Below, one piece after another: positions 1 to 13,015 of a stretch of 59,408 nucleotides of DNA (positions within the stretch are counted from its first letter, which is position 1; every line of letters begins with the position of its first letter). This DNA comes from Haliea sp. (GTDB taxonomy: Bacteria > Pseudomonadota > Gammaproteobacteria > Pseudomonadales > Halieaceae): NCBI GenBank assembly GCA_024642265.1, contig JAHEBL010000014.1:1-59408 (forward strand), given 5' to 3'. The position numbers and the translations under genes are program-made. Under the pieces are notes generated by a model. That model was given only the letters and a program-made list of their open reading frames with translations, had not been told where the DNA came from and ran no database searches.

Positions 1-266
1 GCGCCCGTGCCGGCGTTGGCATTGCCGGTATTGACCAGCAGGTAGCGGGGCTGCCCGGCACAGGCTTCCAGGTGCTCCCTGGCTACCGTGACCGGCGCCG
101 CGCAAAAGGCGTTGCGGGTAAAGACCGCGGCGGCGACCGCGCCCGGCGCCAGCTCCATCAACACGAGGTCGCGGCGGCCCGGTTTCTTGATGCCGGCCGA
201 AACCGTCGCCAGGCGCAAACCGGGCACCGGGTGCAGCACGCCCAGGGTATCGTTTCCTACCGCCAT
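1..266 (-). CDS. argJ: Glutamate N-acetyltransferase / amino-acid acetyltransferase ArgJ, N-terminal part, cut by window edge
   Basis: Reverse-strand translation from the ATG at 264-266 begins MAVGNDTLGVLHPVPG and runs open to base 1, giving about 88 residues. The segments PGLRLATVSAGIKKPGRRD, VFTRNAFCAAPV and LLVNTGNANAGTG match the start of ArgJ, which moves the acetyl group from N-acetylornithine to glutamate in arginine biosynthesis. The NTGNANA loop is a family signature. The nucleophilic threonine and beta chain lie outside the window. The gene starts 15 bp after secA ends, the usual secA-argJ order in Pseudomonas-like genomes. Whether it is mono- or bifunctional cannot be told from this fragment. 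Confidence 0.9.
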   Translation of the reverse strand, partial: MAVGNDTLGVLHPVPGLRLATVSAGIKKPGRRDLVLMELAPGAVAAAVFTRNAFCAAPVTVAREHLEACAGQPRYLLVNTGNANAGTG

Positions 267-281
267 GTCAGTGCCTCCGGC

Positions 282-2996
<2,715 letters not shown>

Positions 2997-3074
2997 CGTA
3001 TTTCACTTTTCCACATAGGGGTCTTTCGCCGGGGCGGACGCCACGACGGCTTGTTGATTAAGGGTAACCGGGGT

Positions 3075-4004
3075 CTAGCGGCGGGTGCGGCGGACGTAGC
3101 TCGACGGGTCTACAGGCCGGCCGTGCTTGTATACTTCATAGTGCACATGGGCACCGGTGGCGCGGCCGGTGGATCCGACCAGGGCAATGGGCTCACCCTT
3201 GCGCACCAGCTCTCCGGGGGACACCAGATTCTGCTTGTTGTGTGAATAGCGGGTGACGAAACCGTCGCCGTGTGAAATTTCCACCAGGTTGCCGTAACCG
3301 GACTCCCTGCCAACCCAGGTCACAACGCCGGCGGCCACCGCCAGCACGTCCGAGCCTTCCTTGCCAGCAAAGTCGATACCATTGTGCATCGATTTGCGGC
3401 CCGTAAACGGATCGGTACGCTGACCGTAGGGAGAGGAGATCCAGCCTTTTTCCAGGGGTTGGCCCGACAACCAGGTTTCATCGGCCAGTTTGCGGTTCTG
3501 GAACAGCGATTCGAGGATGTCCAGTTGCTGCTCGCGGTTATCGAGGCGGCCTGCAAACGTATCGACCTCGCCCGCGAGGTCCATGGTGTTGAAATTGACG
3601 CTGTACTCGCCGGCCAGTGGTCCACCCACCGCGGGGGGCTGGCTGAAATCGAACTCGCCATCACCGAGGTCGGCCATGGCTGTGAGGTGCTCACCGAGCG
3701 CATCCAGCCGGGTCATCCTGGCCTGGAGCTCGGCCAGATTGATGGTCAGCGCCTGCAGCTTCAGCTCCGCTTCATTCTGCAGGGCTTCCAGCCCGCTCGA
3801 CTGCTTGTCCAGACCCTCCTGGATCGTGTCCAGGGCGACGCCGCGCATGGCACTCGCCTCGCTGTCCTGCCCGGCCAGGTAACCCACAGCCAGCATGCCG
3901 AGCGGAAAACCCAGGCAACAAAAGGACAGAAGGGCACGGGACCAGCGCCCCAACTCGATTGATCGGGAGCCGCCGTGCTTACCGCTAATAAGAATTACTT
4001 TCAT
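3075..4004 (-). CDS. M23-family (LytM-type) peptidase, membrane-anchored
   Basis: 309 residues: a short cytoplasmic N-terminus, one hydrophobic segment at about 24-45 (signal anchor), a helical, probably coiled-coil stretch at about 55-170, and a C-terminal M23 domain. The zinc and catalytic residues of an active LytM fold are present: H207 and D211 (HNGID) and the HVH motif at 286-288. It is therefore likely a real murein endopeptidase rather than a degenerate EnvC/NlpD-type activator (inference from residues). Located between lpxC and secA, the same place as in Pseudomonas. It has its own short intergenic gaps (81 bp from lpxC, 78 bp to secA). Substrate bond not determinable from sequence. 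Confidence 0.9.
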   Translation of the reverse strand: MKVILISGKHGGSRSIELGRWSRALLSFCCLGFPLGMLAVGYLAGQDSEASAMRGVALDTIQEGLDKQSSGLEALQNEAELKLQALTINLAELQARMTRLDALGEHLTAMADLGDGEFDFSQPPAVGGPLAGEYSVNFNTMDLAGEVDTFAGRLDNREQQLDILESLFQNRKLADETWLSGQPLEKGWISSPYGQRTDPFTGRKSMHNGIDFAGKEGSDVLAVAAGVVTWVGRESGYGNLVEISHGDGFVTRYSHNKQNLVSPGELVRKGEPIALVGSTGRATGAHVHYEVYKHGRPVDPSSYVRRTRR

Positions 4005-4085
4005 TATGTAGAGGCGAGCTACAGTGTGGGCTGGTACTATGCCACAAAAATTGGGGGAAATCCACGGATCCGCTGTTCGCCGGGT

Positions 4086-4997
4086 TCAGCCCACTGCCGC
4101 CGGAGCCATGGCGTAGCAGATTGGCGCCGGGGCCTGGTCGCCAAAGGTCACCATTTCCCAGGCGTCGGGCTGGGCGATCAGGGCCCGCAGGGTGGCATTA
4201 TTGAGCGAATGCCCCGACTTGTAGGCCCGGAACTCCCCCAGCAGACTGTGGCCGAGCAGGTACAGGTCGCCCACCGCGTCCAGCACCTTGTGTCGGACGA
4301 ACTCATCTTCAAAACGCAGCCCGTCCTGGTTGAGAATCCGGTATTCGTCCACCACGATGGCATTGTCGACGCTCCCTCCCCGGGCCAGGCCCCTGGAACG
4401 CAGGTACTCGATCTCGTGAATAAAACCGAAGGTCCTGGCGCGACTGACTTCCTGGACGAAGGTCGTGGTCGAAAAATCGAGTTCGGCGTGAGCCTTGCGA
4501 TCCCGGAACACCGGGTGGTCAAAATCGATGGTGAAAGACACCTTGAAACCGTCGAAGGGCAACAGGCTGGCCACCTTGTCGCCGTCTTCCACAGTGATTT
4601 TACGCTTGATACGAACAAACTTCTTGGCCGCATGCTGCTCGACCACGCCGGCGGACTGGATCAGGAACACAAACGGCGCCGCGCTGCCGTCCATAATAGG
4701 CACCTCGGGAGCGCTGACGTCGATATAGGCGTTGTCGATGCCCAGCCCCGCGAGGGCGGCCAGCAGGTGCTCCACAGTCGATACCCGCTCCCGCCCCACC
4801 ACCAGGGTAGTAGAGAGGGTGGTATCGCCGACATTTTCCGCCCGGGCCGGCAACTCCAGCACCGGATCGAGATCGGTCCTGCGAAACACGATGCCCCTGT
4901 CGATCGGCGCCGGGTGAAGTGTCATATAGACCTTTTCACCCGTATGCAGGCTGACGCCCGTCGCCTTGATCGAGTTACGCAATGTGCGCTGTCGCAT
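4086..4997 (-). CDS. lpxC: UDP-3-O-acyl-N-acetylglucosamine deacetylase LpxC
   Basis: 303 residues, normal length. LpxC is the zinc-dependent deacetylase that commits UDP-3-O-acyl-GlcNAc to lipid A synthesis. The zinc ligands align with the E. coli enzyme: H77 in VEHLLAAL, H236 and D240 in HKVLDAVGD; the catalytic H263 lies in GHSLNN. An IMDGSAAPF segment marks the conserved substrate region. A GGAG Shine-Dalgarno sits about 8 nt before the ATG at 4995-4997. Located downstream of ftsZ as in E. coli and Pseudomonas, separated by an 88-bp gap that holds a perfect hairpin (see 5037-5054). Confidence 0.98.
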   Translation of the reverse strand: MRQRTLRNSIKATGVSLHTGEKVYMTLHPAPIDRGIVFRRTDLDPVLELPARAENVGDTTLSTTLVVGRERVSTVEHLLAALAGLGIDNAYIDVSAPEVPIMDGSAAPFVFLIQSAGVVEQHAAKKFVRIKRKITVEDGDKVASLLPFDGFKVSFTIDFDHPVFRDRKAHAELDFSTTTFVQEVSRARTFGFIHEIEYLRSRGLARGGSVDNAIVVDEYRILNQDGLRFEDEFVRHKVLDAVGDLYLLGHSLLGEFRAYKSGHSLNNATLRALIAQPDAWEMVTFGDQAPAPICYAMAPAAVG

Positions 4998-5036
4998 CCA
5001 AACTTCTCCAAACCTTCTAATTATTATGGTTTTGCC

Positions 5037-5054
5037 AGCGGCGGCAGCGCCGCT
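5037..5054 (-). other. Perfect 7-bp stem-loop between ftsZ and lpxC
   Basis: AGCGGCG and CGCCGCT form a perfect stem around a 4-nt loop, starting 32 nt downstream of the ftsZ stop in the direction of transcription. No U-tract follows, so it is not a canonical intrinsic terminator. It may act as an mRNA-stability or processing element separating ftsZ from lpxC expression (inference). Confidence 0.5.
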
Positions 5055-5085
5055 GTGGATAGCTATTCAGGCGACAGCATACTAC

Positions 5086-6249
5086 CTAATCGGCCTGGCG
5101 ACGCAAAAAAGCGGGAATATCGAAATACTCGTCGCCCGCGGCGTCTGCCGCCAGCGCCTGCCCGGCACCTGCCCGACGCGACTTGCGCATCGCGGTAGGC
5201 CGATCGAACTGCGCGTAATCAGGCTCAAGCTCAACATCGCTGGTCGCCGGCTTGGGCGCAGACTCAACCACCTGCAGGGGTGCCCTGATGGCCTCACTGC
5301 CCAGGCCTGTTGCTACAACCGTCACCCTGAGCTCATCCCCCATTTCGGGATCGATCACAGTACCTACCACTACAGTGGCTTCTTCCGAGGCAAATTCCTC
5401 TATGGTGTCGCCAACTTCGGAGAATTCGCCCAGAGACAGATCGAGTCCCGCGGTGATATTCACCAGGATCCCGCGCGCACCTTCCAGGTTGACATCGTCC
5501 AGCAGCGGGCTGTTGATCGCCCTTTCGGCTGCCTCGCGTGCCCGGTTCTCACCCCTGGCGCTGCCGGTACCCATCATCGCCATGCCCATTTCAGACATAA
5601 CCGTGCGCACATCGGCGAAGTCCACGTTGATCATACCCGGCCGGATAATGAGGTCTGCAATGCCCTGGACTGCGCCCAACAGTACATCATTGGCTTCTTT
5701 GAAGGCATCCAGCAGACTGGTATTTTTCCCCAAAACCTCCAGCAGTTTCTCGTTGGGAATAGTGATCAGTGAATCGACGTGCTGCTGCAATTCGGCCACC
5801 CCTTCAGCGGCGATCTGCAGGCGCTTTTTGCCCTCGAACGGGAAGGGCCTTGTCACCACCGCCACCGTGAGAATACCCAGTTCACGGGCGATCTCGGCGA
5901 CCACAGGTGCGCCGCCAGTTCCCGTGCCGCCACCCATACCGGCGGTGATGAACACCATATCGGCTCCCCGCAGGGACTCGGCGATACGGTCGCGGTCCTC
6001 CATGGCCGCCGCGCGCCCGATTTCCGGGTTGGCACCCGCTCCCAGACCCTTGGTGATATCGCCACCCAGCTGCAGCACAGTCTTTGATGCGATATCGGAC
6101 AACGCCTGGGCGTCGGTATTGGCGCAGATAAAATCAACGCCCTCGACATTGTTGGCAATCATGTGTTTCACCGCGTTACCGCCGCCACCACCGACGCCGA
6201 TGACTTTGATTACCGCACTTGAAGGTACATTTTCTATCAGTTCAAACAT
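5086..6249 (-). CDS. ftsZ: Cell division GTPase FtsZ
   Basis: 387 residues from the ATG at 6247-6249 (MFELIE); a GGGGAG Shine-Dalgarno lies about 8 nt upstream, so this start is preferred to an in-frame ATG 33 nt earlier. FtsZ is the tubulin-like GTPase that forms the Z-ring. Visible: IKVIGVGGGGGNAV, the tubulin signature GGGTGTG at about residues 105-111, and the T7-loop region. A variable linker leads to the conserved C-terminal peptide DIPAFLRRQAD, which binds FtsA, ZipA and other partners. Follows ftsA with a 66-bp gap. Confidence 0.99.
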   Translation of the reverse strand: MFELIENVPSSAVIKVIGVGGGGGNAVKHMIANNVEGVDFICANTDAQALSDIASKTVLQLGGDITKGLGAGANPEIGRAAAMEDRDRIAESLRGADMVFITAGMGGGTGTGGAPVVAEIARELGILTVAVVTRPFPFEGKKRLQIAAEGVAELQQHVDSLITIPNEKLLEVLGKNTSLLDAFKEANDVLLGAVQGIADLIIRPGMINVDFADVRTVMSEMGMAMMGTGSARGENRAREAAERAINSPLLDDVNLEGARGILVNITAGLDLSLGEFSEVGDTIEEFASEEATVVVGTVIDPEMGDELRVTVVATGLGSEAIRAPLQVVESAPKPATSDVELEPDYAQFDRPTAMRKSRRAGAGQALAADAAGDEYFDIPAFLRRQAD

Positions 6250-6315
6250 GGCCTTGCTCCCCTTGGTATTGATATGCCGCACTCACGCACGACGGTCTAC
6301 TTCTGAAAAAAACTA

Positions 6316-7557
6316 CTAAAAATTACTCTGCAGCCAGGCTTTCGCCCGGCCGAACAGACCCTCACCAGAACCACCGCTCTTACCGGCCGCTCCGCCACCT
6401 GCCTCCTGGTTGTGCTCTGCCCCGTACAGCAACAGACCCACGCTGGTGGCGTAGATCGGGTTGCGCAGGATATCGTTGAGGCCCTGCACAGATTGCGGAT
6501 AGCCCACCCGAACCGGCATGTGGAAAATTTCCTCCGCCAGCTCCACCACCCCTTCCATTTTTGAAGTGCCACCACTGAGCACCACGCCGGCGGGCACAAG
6601 GTCCTCGTAACCGCTGCGACGCAGCTCGGCCTGGACCAGAGTGAAAAGCTCGTCGTAGCGCGGCTCAACAACCTCCGCGAGGGCCTGGCGGGACAGATCC
6701 CGCGGCGGTCGGTCGCCCACGCTGGGCACCTTGATGCTTTCATCTGCGCCAGCGAGCTGGGTCAGCGCACAGGCGTAGCGGATCTTGATTTCCTCGGCGT
6801 GCTGGGTCGGTGTCCGCAGGGCCATGGCGATGTCATTGGTCACCTGGTCACCGGCGATCGGTATCACCCCGGTGTGGCGAATTGAGCCATCGGTGAAGAT
6901 GGCGATATCCGTGGTGCCGCCGCCGATATCGACCAGGCACACACCCAGCTCGCGTTCGTCGTCGGTGAGCACCGCGTAACTGGATGCCAGCTGTTCGAGG
7001 ATGATCTCCTCCACCTCGAGGCCACAGCGGCGGATACACTTTTCGATGTTCTGGGCCGCATTCACTGCGCAGGTCACCAGGTGCACCTTGGCCTCCAGGC
7101 GCACCCCGGACATACCCAGAGGCTCCTTGATGCCCTCCTGGTTGTCGATGACGTACTCCTGCGGAAGGATATGCAGAATTTTCTGGTCCGCCGGGATCGC
7201 CACAGCCTGGGCCGCGTCGATCACCCGCTCCAGGTCCAGGCTGTAGACCTCGCGATCCTTGATAGCGACGATGCCATGGGAATTGAGGCTGCGAATATGG
7301 CTGCCGGCTATGCCGACATACACCGAATGGATCTGGCAGCCGGCCATCAGCTCGGCCTCTTCCACCGCCCGTTGTATGGACTGCACCGTTGACTCGATGT
7401 TTACCACCACTCCCTTCTTCATTCCCTTGGACGGATGGGAACCAATACCCACCACCTCGATACCGCCTTCCGGGTTGATTTCCCCAACAATCGCCACCAC
7501 CTTGGATGTCCCTATATCCAGGCCGACGATCATTTTTTTGTCCTGTGCGCTGCCCAT
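6316..7557 (-). CDS. ftsA: Cell division protein FtsA
   Basis: 413 residues, actin-like ATPase that tethers FtsZ filaments to the inner membrane. The phosphate-1 motif GLDIGTSKV is near residue 12-20, the phosphate-2 motif DIGGGTTD mid-protein, and the adenosine motif VVLSGGTSKMEG in the C-terminal half. The last residues (LFGRAKAWLQSNF) form the amphipathic membrane-targeting helix. Lies between ftsQ and ftsZ in standard order; the 33-bp gap to ftsQ and the ATG at 7555-7557 fit the normal N-terminus. Confidence 0.98.
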   Translation of the reverse strand: MGSAQDKKMIVGLDIGTSKVVAIVGEINPEGGIEVVGIGSHPSKGMKKGVVVNIESTVQSIQRAVEEAELMAGCQIHSVYVGIAGSHIRSLNSHGIVAIKDREVYSLDLERVIDAAQAVAIPADQKILHILPQEYVIDNQEGIKEPLGMSGVRLEAKVHLVTCAVNAAQNIEKCIRRCGLEVEEIILEQLASSYAVLTDDERELGVCLVDIGGGTTDIAIFTDGSIRHTGVIPIAGDQVTNDIAMALRTPTQHAEEIKIRYACALTQLAGADESIKVPSVGDRPPRDLSRQALAEVVEPRYDELFTLVQAELRRSGYEDLVPAGVVLSGGTSKMEGVVELAEEIFHMPVRVGYPQSVQGLNDILRNPIYATSVGLLLYGAEHNQEAGGGAAGKSGGSGEGLFGRAKAWLQSNF

Positions 7558-7590
7558 GGCAGTGACTCTCCTGTGCTACTTGTTATCGAC

Positions 7591-8427
7591 TTATATTCCC
7601 GCTACCCGGGACGACTCTTCAGTAAAAGCCACCGCTATCCCCGTCTCGTAACGAAGATCAACCCGCTCGACTTCTGCCGCCCTGCTGGCCAGTTCCGCGC
7701 GATAGATCGCTACGAAGCGATGCATACGCTCCAGGAAATCCTCGCTGCCCAGCAGCAGCTGCATGCCCCCCTCCAGCACCACGTCCACCTGGCCCCGTTC
7801 ATCCACCGTCAGCTGCGCTATCCGCAAATGCAGTGGCGCCAGTATTTCCACGATCCGCTGGTAACCCGCCACCAGCGCCTTCGCACTCCCCTCCGGTCCC
7901 TGCAGCCGCGGCAGTGTCTCCCAGTCCTCACCCGAGGCGGACTGGAATACCTCCCCCTCGTGGTTGAGAAAGCCGTTGTCGCTCCAGCGAGCTATCGGCA
8001 ACTGCTCGACAACGTGAATTTCCAGGGCGTTGGGCCAGCGACGCTGGACCGTGGCACGGTAGATCCAGGGCAGTTCTTCGAGCTCGGCCCGGATGCGCTG
8101 CAGGTCGGCGCGCAGGAAGCCGCCCACCAGGGCGGGCTGGATCATGTCCTGTATGAGGCTGGTCCGGGTATGCTCCAGCTCGCCGGTCACCGTAATATGC
8201 TGCACGGGAATCGACTCCAGGGTGATGTAAGCCTGCAGCGCCGCCACCATCACCACACCCGCACCGGTGAGGATGATCAGCCGGTTAAGCCAGGCCGAGG
8301 GCTTGCGCTTCGCTTTGACCGCCGGCGCCTTGCGGGTGGCGCCTTGTGCGGGTTTGCGGGCGCGCCCCTCAGGCGCGGCCTTGCGGCGCGCCGTCGGCGT
8401 CGGCCTGCCGCGCAGAGCCGCCGTCAT
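7591..8427 (-). CDS. ftsQ: Cell division protein FtsQ
   Basis: 278 residues from the ATG at 8425-8427, which overlaps the ddlB stop as ATGA; a longer upstream reading frame is ddlB in another frame. Bitopic divisome scaffold: a basic, Ala/Lys/Arg-rich cytoplasmic tail (about 1-45), one membrane helix (about 48-68), a POTRA domain starting at PVQHITVTGE, and the beta domain that binds FtsB/FtsL. The cytoplasmic tail is longer and more basic than usual. Located between ddlB and ftsA as in most gammaproteobacteria. Confidence 0.96.
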   Translation of the reverse strand: MTAALRGRPTPTARRKAAPEGRARKPAQGATRKAPAVKAKRKPSAWLNRLIILTGAGVVMVAALQAYITLESIPVQHITVTGELEHTRTSLIQDMIQPALVGGFLRADLQRIRAELEELPWIYRATVQRRWPNALEIHVVEQLPIARWSDNGFLNHEGEVFQSASGEDWETLPRLQGPEGSAKALVAGYQRIVEILAPLHLRIAQLTVDERGQVDVVLEGGMQLLLGSEDFLERMHRFVAIYRAELASRAAEVERVDLRYETGIAVAFTEESSRVAGI

Positions 8428-9350
8428 GAGCGCCACCCCTGCCGGCTCATTTCCAGGATCCGACCTACCAGCGTGGCTATGTCGATCCCCGCGGCCCTGG
8501 CCGCCATGGGCACCAGGCTGTGTGATGTCATCCCGGGAATCGTGTTGACCTCCAGCACGTAAAACTTTCCGGCCCGGTCCCGCATGATGTCGACCCGTCC
8601 CCAGACAGCGCAGCCAAGGGAGCGGAATGCCCACAGGGCCAGCTCACCGATCTGCGCCTCCTCGGCAGCCGACAGGCCACTCGGGCAGTGGTACCGGGTG
8701 TCATTGGAAATATACTTGGCGTCGTAGTCGTAGAATTCGTTATCGGTCTCCAGCCGGATCGACGGCAGCACCTCGTCTCCCAGAATCGCCACGGTGTATT
8801 CAGGCCCATCGATAAACTGCTCGGCAATCACACCACCACCGTATTTGCTGGCGGTGTTGAAGGCCTGCTCCAGGGACGCGGCGTTGTTGGCGGAGGTCAT
8901 ACCGATGCTGGAACCCTCGCAGCTGGGTTTGACAAAAACCTTGCCAAGGCTGTCGATAACCGCCTGCCAGTCGGTATCCGCGTTCAACCGGACAAAGCCC
9001 CCGGTGGGCAGGCCAATACCCTGCCACAACTGCTTGCTGCGCAGCTTGTCCATGGCCAGGGCCGAGCCCAGCACCCGGGACCCCGTGTGAGGAATCCGCA
9101 GCGCCTGCAGTGCGCCCTGCATAATGCCGTCCTCGCCCCCCGGGCCATGCAGCGCAATAAACGCAAAGGACACACCCTGCAACTGCGCGATCCAGTCCTG
9201 CGCCGCGGGGTCCACCGCCCGCACCTCCAGGCCCTGCGCCCGCAGGGCATCGATCACGGTTTGCCCACTCTGCAGTGAAACCTCACGCTCCGCGGAGGTG
9301 CCCCCAAGCAGTACCGCTATCGGGCCGGACTGCACCGTATCCCCACTCAT
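8424..9350 (-). CDS. ddlB: D-alanine--D-alanine ligase DdlB
   Basis: 308 residues, ATP-grasp enzyme joining two D-alanines for the pentapeptide end of peptidoglycan precursors. Begins with the family pattern [37 protein letters not shown] and the metal/ATP region EVNTIPGMT are all present. Its start overlaps the murC stop by 4 nt and its stop overlaps the ftsQ start by 4 nt, suggesting tight translational coupling in the dcw operon. Confidence 0.98.
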   Translation of the reverse strand: MSGDTVQSGPIAVLLGGTSAEREVSLQSGQTVIDALRAQGLEVRAVDPAAQDWIAQLQGVSFAFIALHGPGGEDGIMQGALQALRIPHTGSRVLGSALAMDKLRSKQLWQGIGLPTGGFVRLNADTDWQAVIDSLGKVFVKPSCEGSSIGMTSANNAASLEQAFNTASKYGGGVIAEQFIDGPEYTVAILGDEVLPSIRLETDNEFYDYDAKYISNDTRYHCPSGLSAAEEAQIGELALWAFRSLGCAVWGRVDIMRDRAGKFYVLEVNTIPGMTSHSLVPMAARAAGIDIATLVGRILEMSRQGWRS

Positions 9351-10786
9351 TCCCCTGACTCCTGCATGAATTCCATGGCCGCGAGTTCCTGCGCGAGGCG
9401 ACCGATATTGCCGGCGCCCTGGGTGATCACCACGTCGTCGGGCGCGATGATGCCGCCAAGCACCGCCGGCACATCCTCAATATTTTCGACAAATACCGGT
9501 TCCACCTGACCGCGCTGGCGGATACTGCGGGCCAGGCTGCGACTGTCCGCACCGGCAATGGGCTCCTCGCCGGCCGCATAGACATCCAGCAGCAACAGCA
9601 CATCACAGCGCGACAGCACAGCCACGAAGTCCTCGTAAAGATCCCGTGTGCGGGTATAGCGGTGCGGCTGGTAGATCATCACCAGGCGCCGCTCCGGCCA
9701 TACCTGGCGTGCGGATTCGAGCGTGGCCCGTACCTCGGTGGGATGGTGACCATAATCGTCTACCAGTTGTGCAGTCCCATTGCCCAGGGCCAGCTCGCCC
9801 ATGCGGGTAAAACGCCGACCGACTCCCGCAAAACCCGCCAGGCCGCGCTGGATCGCGTCGTCGTCCAGGCCCTCGTCGCAGGCCACCGCCACAGCACCGG
9901 CGGCATTGAGGACATTGTGGGTGCCGGGCATATTCAAATTGATCGCCAAAGGCTCCTGGCCGCCGGGCCGGTGCAGCACAAAACGGGTGGCGAGACCCGC
10001 CTTTTCGACGGCGTCTATGCGGTAGTCCGCATCCTCGGCAAAGCCGTAGGTGATGACCTGCCGGGTTACTTCGGGCAACAGCTCCCGGATCACCGGGTCG
10101 TCTATGCAAAGCACCGCGACACCGTAGAACGGCAGGTTGTGCAGGAACTCCAGGTAGGTGCGGCGCAGGACGGAAAAATCGCCGCCATAAGTGTCCATGT
10201 GGTCCGCCTCGATATTCGTGACCACAGTGACCATGGGCTGCAGGTGCAGGAAGGACGCATCGCTCTCATCCGCCTCCGCGATCAGGAATCGGCTGGCGCC
10301 CAACTGGGCATTGGTGCCCACACTGTTCACCAGGCCGCCTATGACAAACGTCGGATCCAGGCCCGCCTCGGCGAACACATTGGCAATCAGGCTGGTAGTC
10401 GTGGTCTTGCCATGGGTGCCCGCCACTGCGATGCCGTGGCGATAGCGCATCAGCTCCGCCAGCATCTCGGCCCTGGGCACCACCGGTATGCGCGCGGCAC
10501 GGGCAGCGACCACCTCAGGATTGAGCTCGTTCACGGCACTGGAGCTGACCACAACGTCGGCACTGCCGACATTGGCCTCGGCGTGGCCGATATACACCCG
10601 GATACCGCGCGCCTGCAGCCGGCTGGTCACGGGACCCGGACGGATGTCGGATCCGGAAACCTCGTAGCCCAGGTTGACCAGCACCTCGGCAATGCCGCTC
10701 ATGCCCGCACCACCGATGCCAATCATATGAATGCGGCGGATCCGGCGCATTTCCGGTACAGCGTAAACATTGCGCTCAACGGCCAT
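9347..10786 (-). CDS. murC: UDP-N-acetylmuramate--L-alanine ligase MurC
   Basis: 479 residues from the ATG at 10784-10786 (MAVERN), chosen because GAGGAG lies 7 nt upstream; an upstream in-frame GTG at 10808-10810 has no good ribosome site. MurC adds L-Ala to UDP-MurNAc. The nucleotide-fold motif [18 protein letters not shown]-loop [12 protein letters not shown] and [10 protein letters not shown] are diagnostic. The start lies inside the 3' end of murG (11-bp overlap). Followed directly by ddlB; murB is not adjacent, which is common outside some lineages. Confidence 0.97.
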   Translation of the reverse strand: MAVERNVYAVPEMRRIRRIHMIGIGGAGMSGIAEVLVNLGYEVSGSDIRPGPVTSRLQARGIRVYIGHAEANVGSADVVVSSSAVNELNPEVVAARAARIPVVPRAEMLAELMRYRHGIAVAGTHGKTTTTSLIANVFAEAGLDPTFVIGGLVNSVGTNAQLGASRFLIAEADESDASFLHLQPMVTVVTNIEADHMDTYGGDFSVLRRTYLEFLHNLPFYGVAVLCIDDPVIRELLPEVTRQVITYGFAEDADYRIDAVEKAGLATRFVLHRPGGQEPLAINLNMPGTHNVLNAAGAVAVACDEGLDDDAIQRGLAGFAGVGRRFTRMGELALGNGTAQLVDDYGHHPTEVRATLESARQVWPERRLVMIYQPHRYTRTRDLYEDFVAVLSRCDVLLLLDVYAAGEEPIAGADSRSLARSIRQRGQVEPVFVENIEDVPAVLGGIIAPDDVVITQGAGNIGRLAQELAAMEFMQESGE

Positions 10787-11876
10787 GGATGAGCTCCTCG
10801 CAACAGTCACTCACCCGGGCGGCGGCATCCGGCGTGGCGGCGGCATGAGCCTGGGCGGCCATATTCGCCAGCAGCTGCGGGTGCGCCATATAGCTTCGCA
10901 GCGAGGTCGCCAGTCCATCGGCGGTCATGTCGACCTGGCGCAACAAAACAGCGGCACCGCGGTCGCTGAGGGAGCGCGCATTGGCGCTCTGGTGGTCATC
11001 GATAGCGTAGGGTAGCGGCACCAGGATGGAGGGGCAGCCCATTATCGCCAGTTCCGAAACAGTCAGCGCACCCGCCCGGCAGAGCACCAGGTCGGCCCAG
11101 CCATACGCCGCCGCCATGTCCTCGATAAACGGGACCACCCGCGTGTCCTTATCCAGCAGTTCGCCATAGCTGTGCCTGACGGCTTCAACATGTGCGTCAC
11201 CCGCCTGGTGCCAAAGCTCGAGCTGCCCGCCATTGCCGCGGATGGCCCGCAGGGTCTCGGGCAACACCTGGTTGATCGGCTGGGCGCCGAGACTGCCGCC
11301 CAGCACCAGCAGGCGCAGCGGCCGCTGGCCCGCATAGTCGTACTGGCGAGCTGCCCCGGCCTGCACCAGCGCACTGCGCACTGGATTGCCGAGCACACGG
11401 TGTTCGATATCTTCCCCGAAGGCGCCCGGGAAGGCTGCCAGCACCTGCCTGGCCAGGGGCGCCAGCATCCGGTTGGTGGTGCCCGCGACCGCATTCTGCT
11501 CGTGGATCAGCAGGGGCTTGCGCAGCAACCACGCCGCCACGCCCGCCGGCCCGGCGACGTAGCCGCCCATGCCCACCACGCAGCGCGGCGATAGCCTGCG
11601 CAGCAGCAACAGCGCCTGCACCGAGGCGACCAGCAAGAACCACAGGCCCGACAGCTTGTCGACCAGGGATTTGCCACGCACGCCACGCACCGGCAGGCAG
11701 TGCAGTGTGATACCGGCCGCGGGCACCACCCGGTGCTCGAGACCCCGGGCCGTACCCACCCACTCCACCCGCAGGCCGCGGGCCATCAGTTCGGTTGCAA
11801 CCGCGAGTGCCGGGTAGACGTGACCACCGGTGCCGCCGGCCGTCATCAATACCAGAGGTTGCAGGGCGGCGCTCAT
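10776..11876 (-). CDS. murG: UDP-GlcNAc:lipid I N-acetylglucosaminyltransferase MurG
   Basis: 366 residues from the ATG at 11874-11876, which overlaps the ftsW stop as ATGA. GT28 glycosyltransferase that turns lipid I into lipid II on the inner face of the membrane. The N-terminal G-loop [12 protein letters not shown], second G-loop [11 protein letters not shown] and the C-terminal UDP-GlcNAc binding stretch [12 protein letters not shown] are visible. Normal gene order between ftsW and murC. Confidence 0.98.
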   Translation of the reverse strand: MSAALQPLVLMTAGGTGGHVYPALAVATELMARGLRVEWVGTARGLEHRVVPAAGITLHCLPVRGVRGKSLVDKLSGLWFLLVASVQALLLLRRLSPRCVVGMGGYVAGPAGVAAWLLRKPLLIHEQNAVAGTTNRMLAPLARQVLAAFPGAFGEDIEHRVLGNPVRSALVQAGAARQYDYAGQRPLRLLVLGGSLGAQPINQVLPETLRAIRGNGGQLELWHQAGDAHVEAVRHSYGELLDKDTRVVPFIEDMAAAYGWADLVLCRAGALTVSELAIMGCPSILVPLPYAIDDHQSANARSLSDRGAAVLLRQVDMTADGLATSLRSYMAHPQLLANMAAQAHAAATPDAAARVSDCCEELIHGR

Positions 11877-13015
11877 TTCGACCCCCCTCCCAGACGCGTG
11901 TCGCGCTCTATCCGCAGCACCAGCGCGAGCATGGCGCAACACACGATCAGGCTGGTGCCGCCGTAACTGACAAACGGCAGGGTCAGGCCCTTGGTCGGCA
12001 GCAGGCCGCAGCTCACGCCCATATTCACGAAGGCCTGGCCGGAAAATACCAGCGCCACGCCATAACAGACGTAAGCGCCAAAGGGGTTGGCCGCCGCCAG
12101 TGCGCAGCGCCCGGTCCACAGGATGCGGCCGATCAGTGCCGCATACAGGGCGATGACAGCCAGCGCGCCGACAAAGCCGGTTTCCTCGGCCCAGATGGAG
12201 AACACGAAATCCGTGTGGGCCTCCGGCAGGTAAAACAGCTTTTGAACGCTGTTGCCCAGACCCACCCCAAACCACTCCCCGCGACCAAAGGCGATCAACG
12301 ACTGGGTGAGCTGGAAGCCGGTATCGAAAGGATCGGCCCAGGGGTCGGTATAGGCTGTCAGCCGCTTGAGTCGATAGGGCGCACTGATCACCAGCACCAG
12401 GGCAGCCGCGAGAGCGCCCCCCAGTACCAACATGAAGTGCCCCAGCCTTACACCGGCCAGGAACAGCATGCCGAAGGCACTGCCGGCCACAATCACGGTG
12501 GCGCCGAAATCGGGTTCAATCATCAACAGCAGGGTGGTGGCAAACAGCACCGCCATCGGCTTGAGAAAACCCTGCCAGTGATTTCGCACCTCGTGCTCCC
12601 TGCGCACCATGTAACCTGCCAGGTAAACCACCATGGCCATTTTGGCGAATTCGGAGGGTTGCAGGGTAAATGGCCCCAGCGGCAGCCAGCGCTGCGAGCC
12701 GTTTACCTCACGGCCAATCCCGGGAATGAGCACCAGGATGAGTAGAGCCAGGGCGACAAACAGCCAGACCCAGCCGGTCTCGAACCAGAATTTCGGGGCA
12801 ATCCGGTAGGTTACGGCGCCCGCCGCCAGCGCCAGCAGCAGGTAGATCAGGTGGCGACCGGTGTGAAACCAGGGATTCTGGTAATGCCAGTCGGCGTATT
12901 CGATTGACGCCGAGCTGATGGCAACCAGCCCCACCAACAGCAGGGCCAGGCCCAGTATCGAGAGAATGGCATCGGGTGCGGCGGATACGACGGTAGCCGG
13001 GCGGTAGGTACTCAT
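11873..13015 (-). CDS. ftsW: Septal peptidoglycan glycosyltransferase FtsW
   Basis: 380 residues, SEDS-family multi-pass membrane protein (about ten hydrophobic segments) that polymerises lipid II at the septum with FtsI. Diagnostic segments: GREVNGSQRWLPLGPFTLQPSEFAK in pieces (NGSQRW, LQPSE), the catalytic-aspartate loop AYTDPWADPFDTGFQ, and FVSYGGTSL near the C-terminus. The ATG at 13013-13015 overlaps the murD stop by 4 nt. Confidence 0.98.
   Translation of the reverse strand: MSTYRPATVVSAAPDAILSILGLALLLVGLVAISSASIEYADWHYQNPWFHTGRHLIYLLLALAAGAVTYRIAPKFWFETGWVWLFVALALLILVLIPGIGREVNGSQRWLPLGPFTLQPSEFAKMAMVVYLAGYMVRREHEVRNHWQGFLKPMAVLFATTLLLMIEPDFGATVIVAGSAFGMLFLAGVRLGHFMLVLGGALAAALVLVISAPYRLKRLTAYTDPWADPFDTGFQLTQSLIAFGRGEWFGVGLGNSVQKLFYLPEAHTDFVFSIWAEETGFVGALAVIALYAALIGRILWTGRCALAAANPFGAYVCYGVALVFSGQAFVNMGVSCGLLPTKGLTLPFVSYGGTSLIVCCAMLALVLRIERDTRLGGGSK

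Noticed and set aside
9662-10792. 376-codon plus-strand frame opposite murC, and similar long frames opposite ftsZ, murG, kdsD, lpoA and gatA
   Set aside because: All lie fully inside strongly identified genes on the other strand and show no family motifs or ribosome sites.
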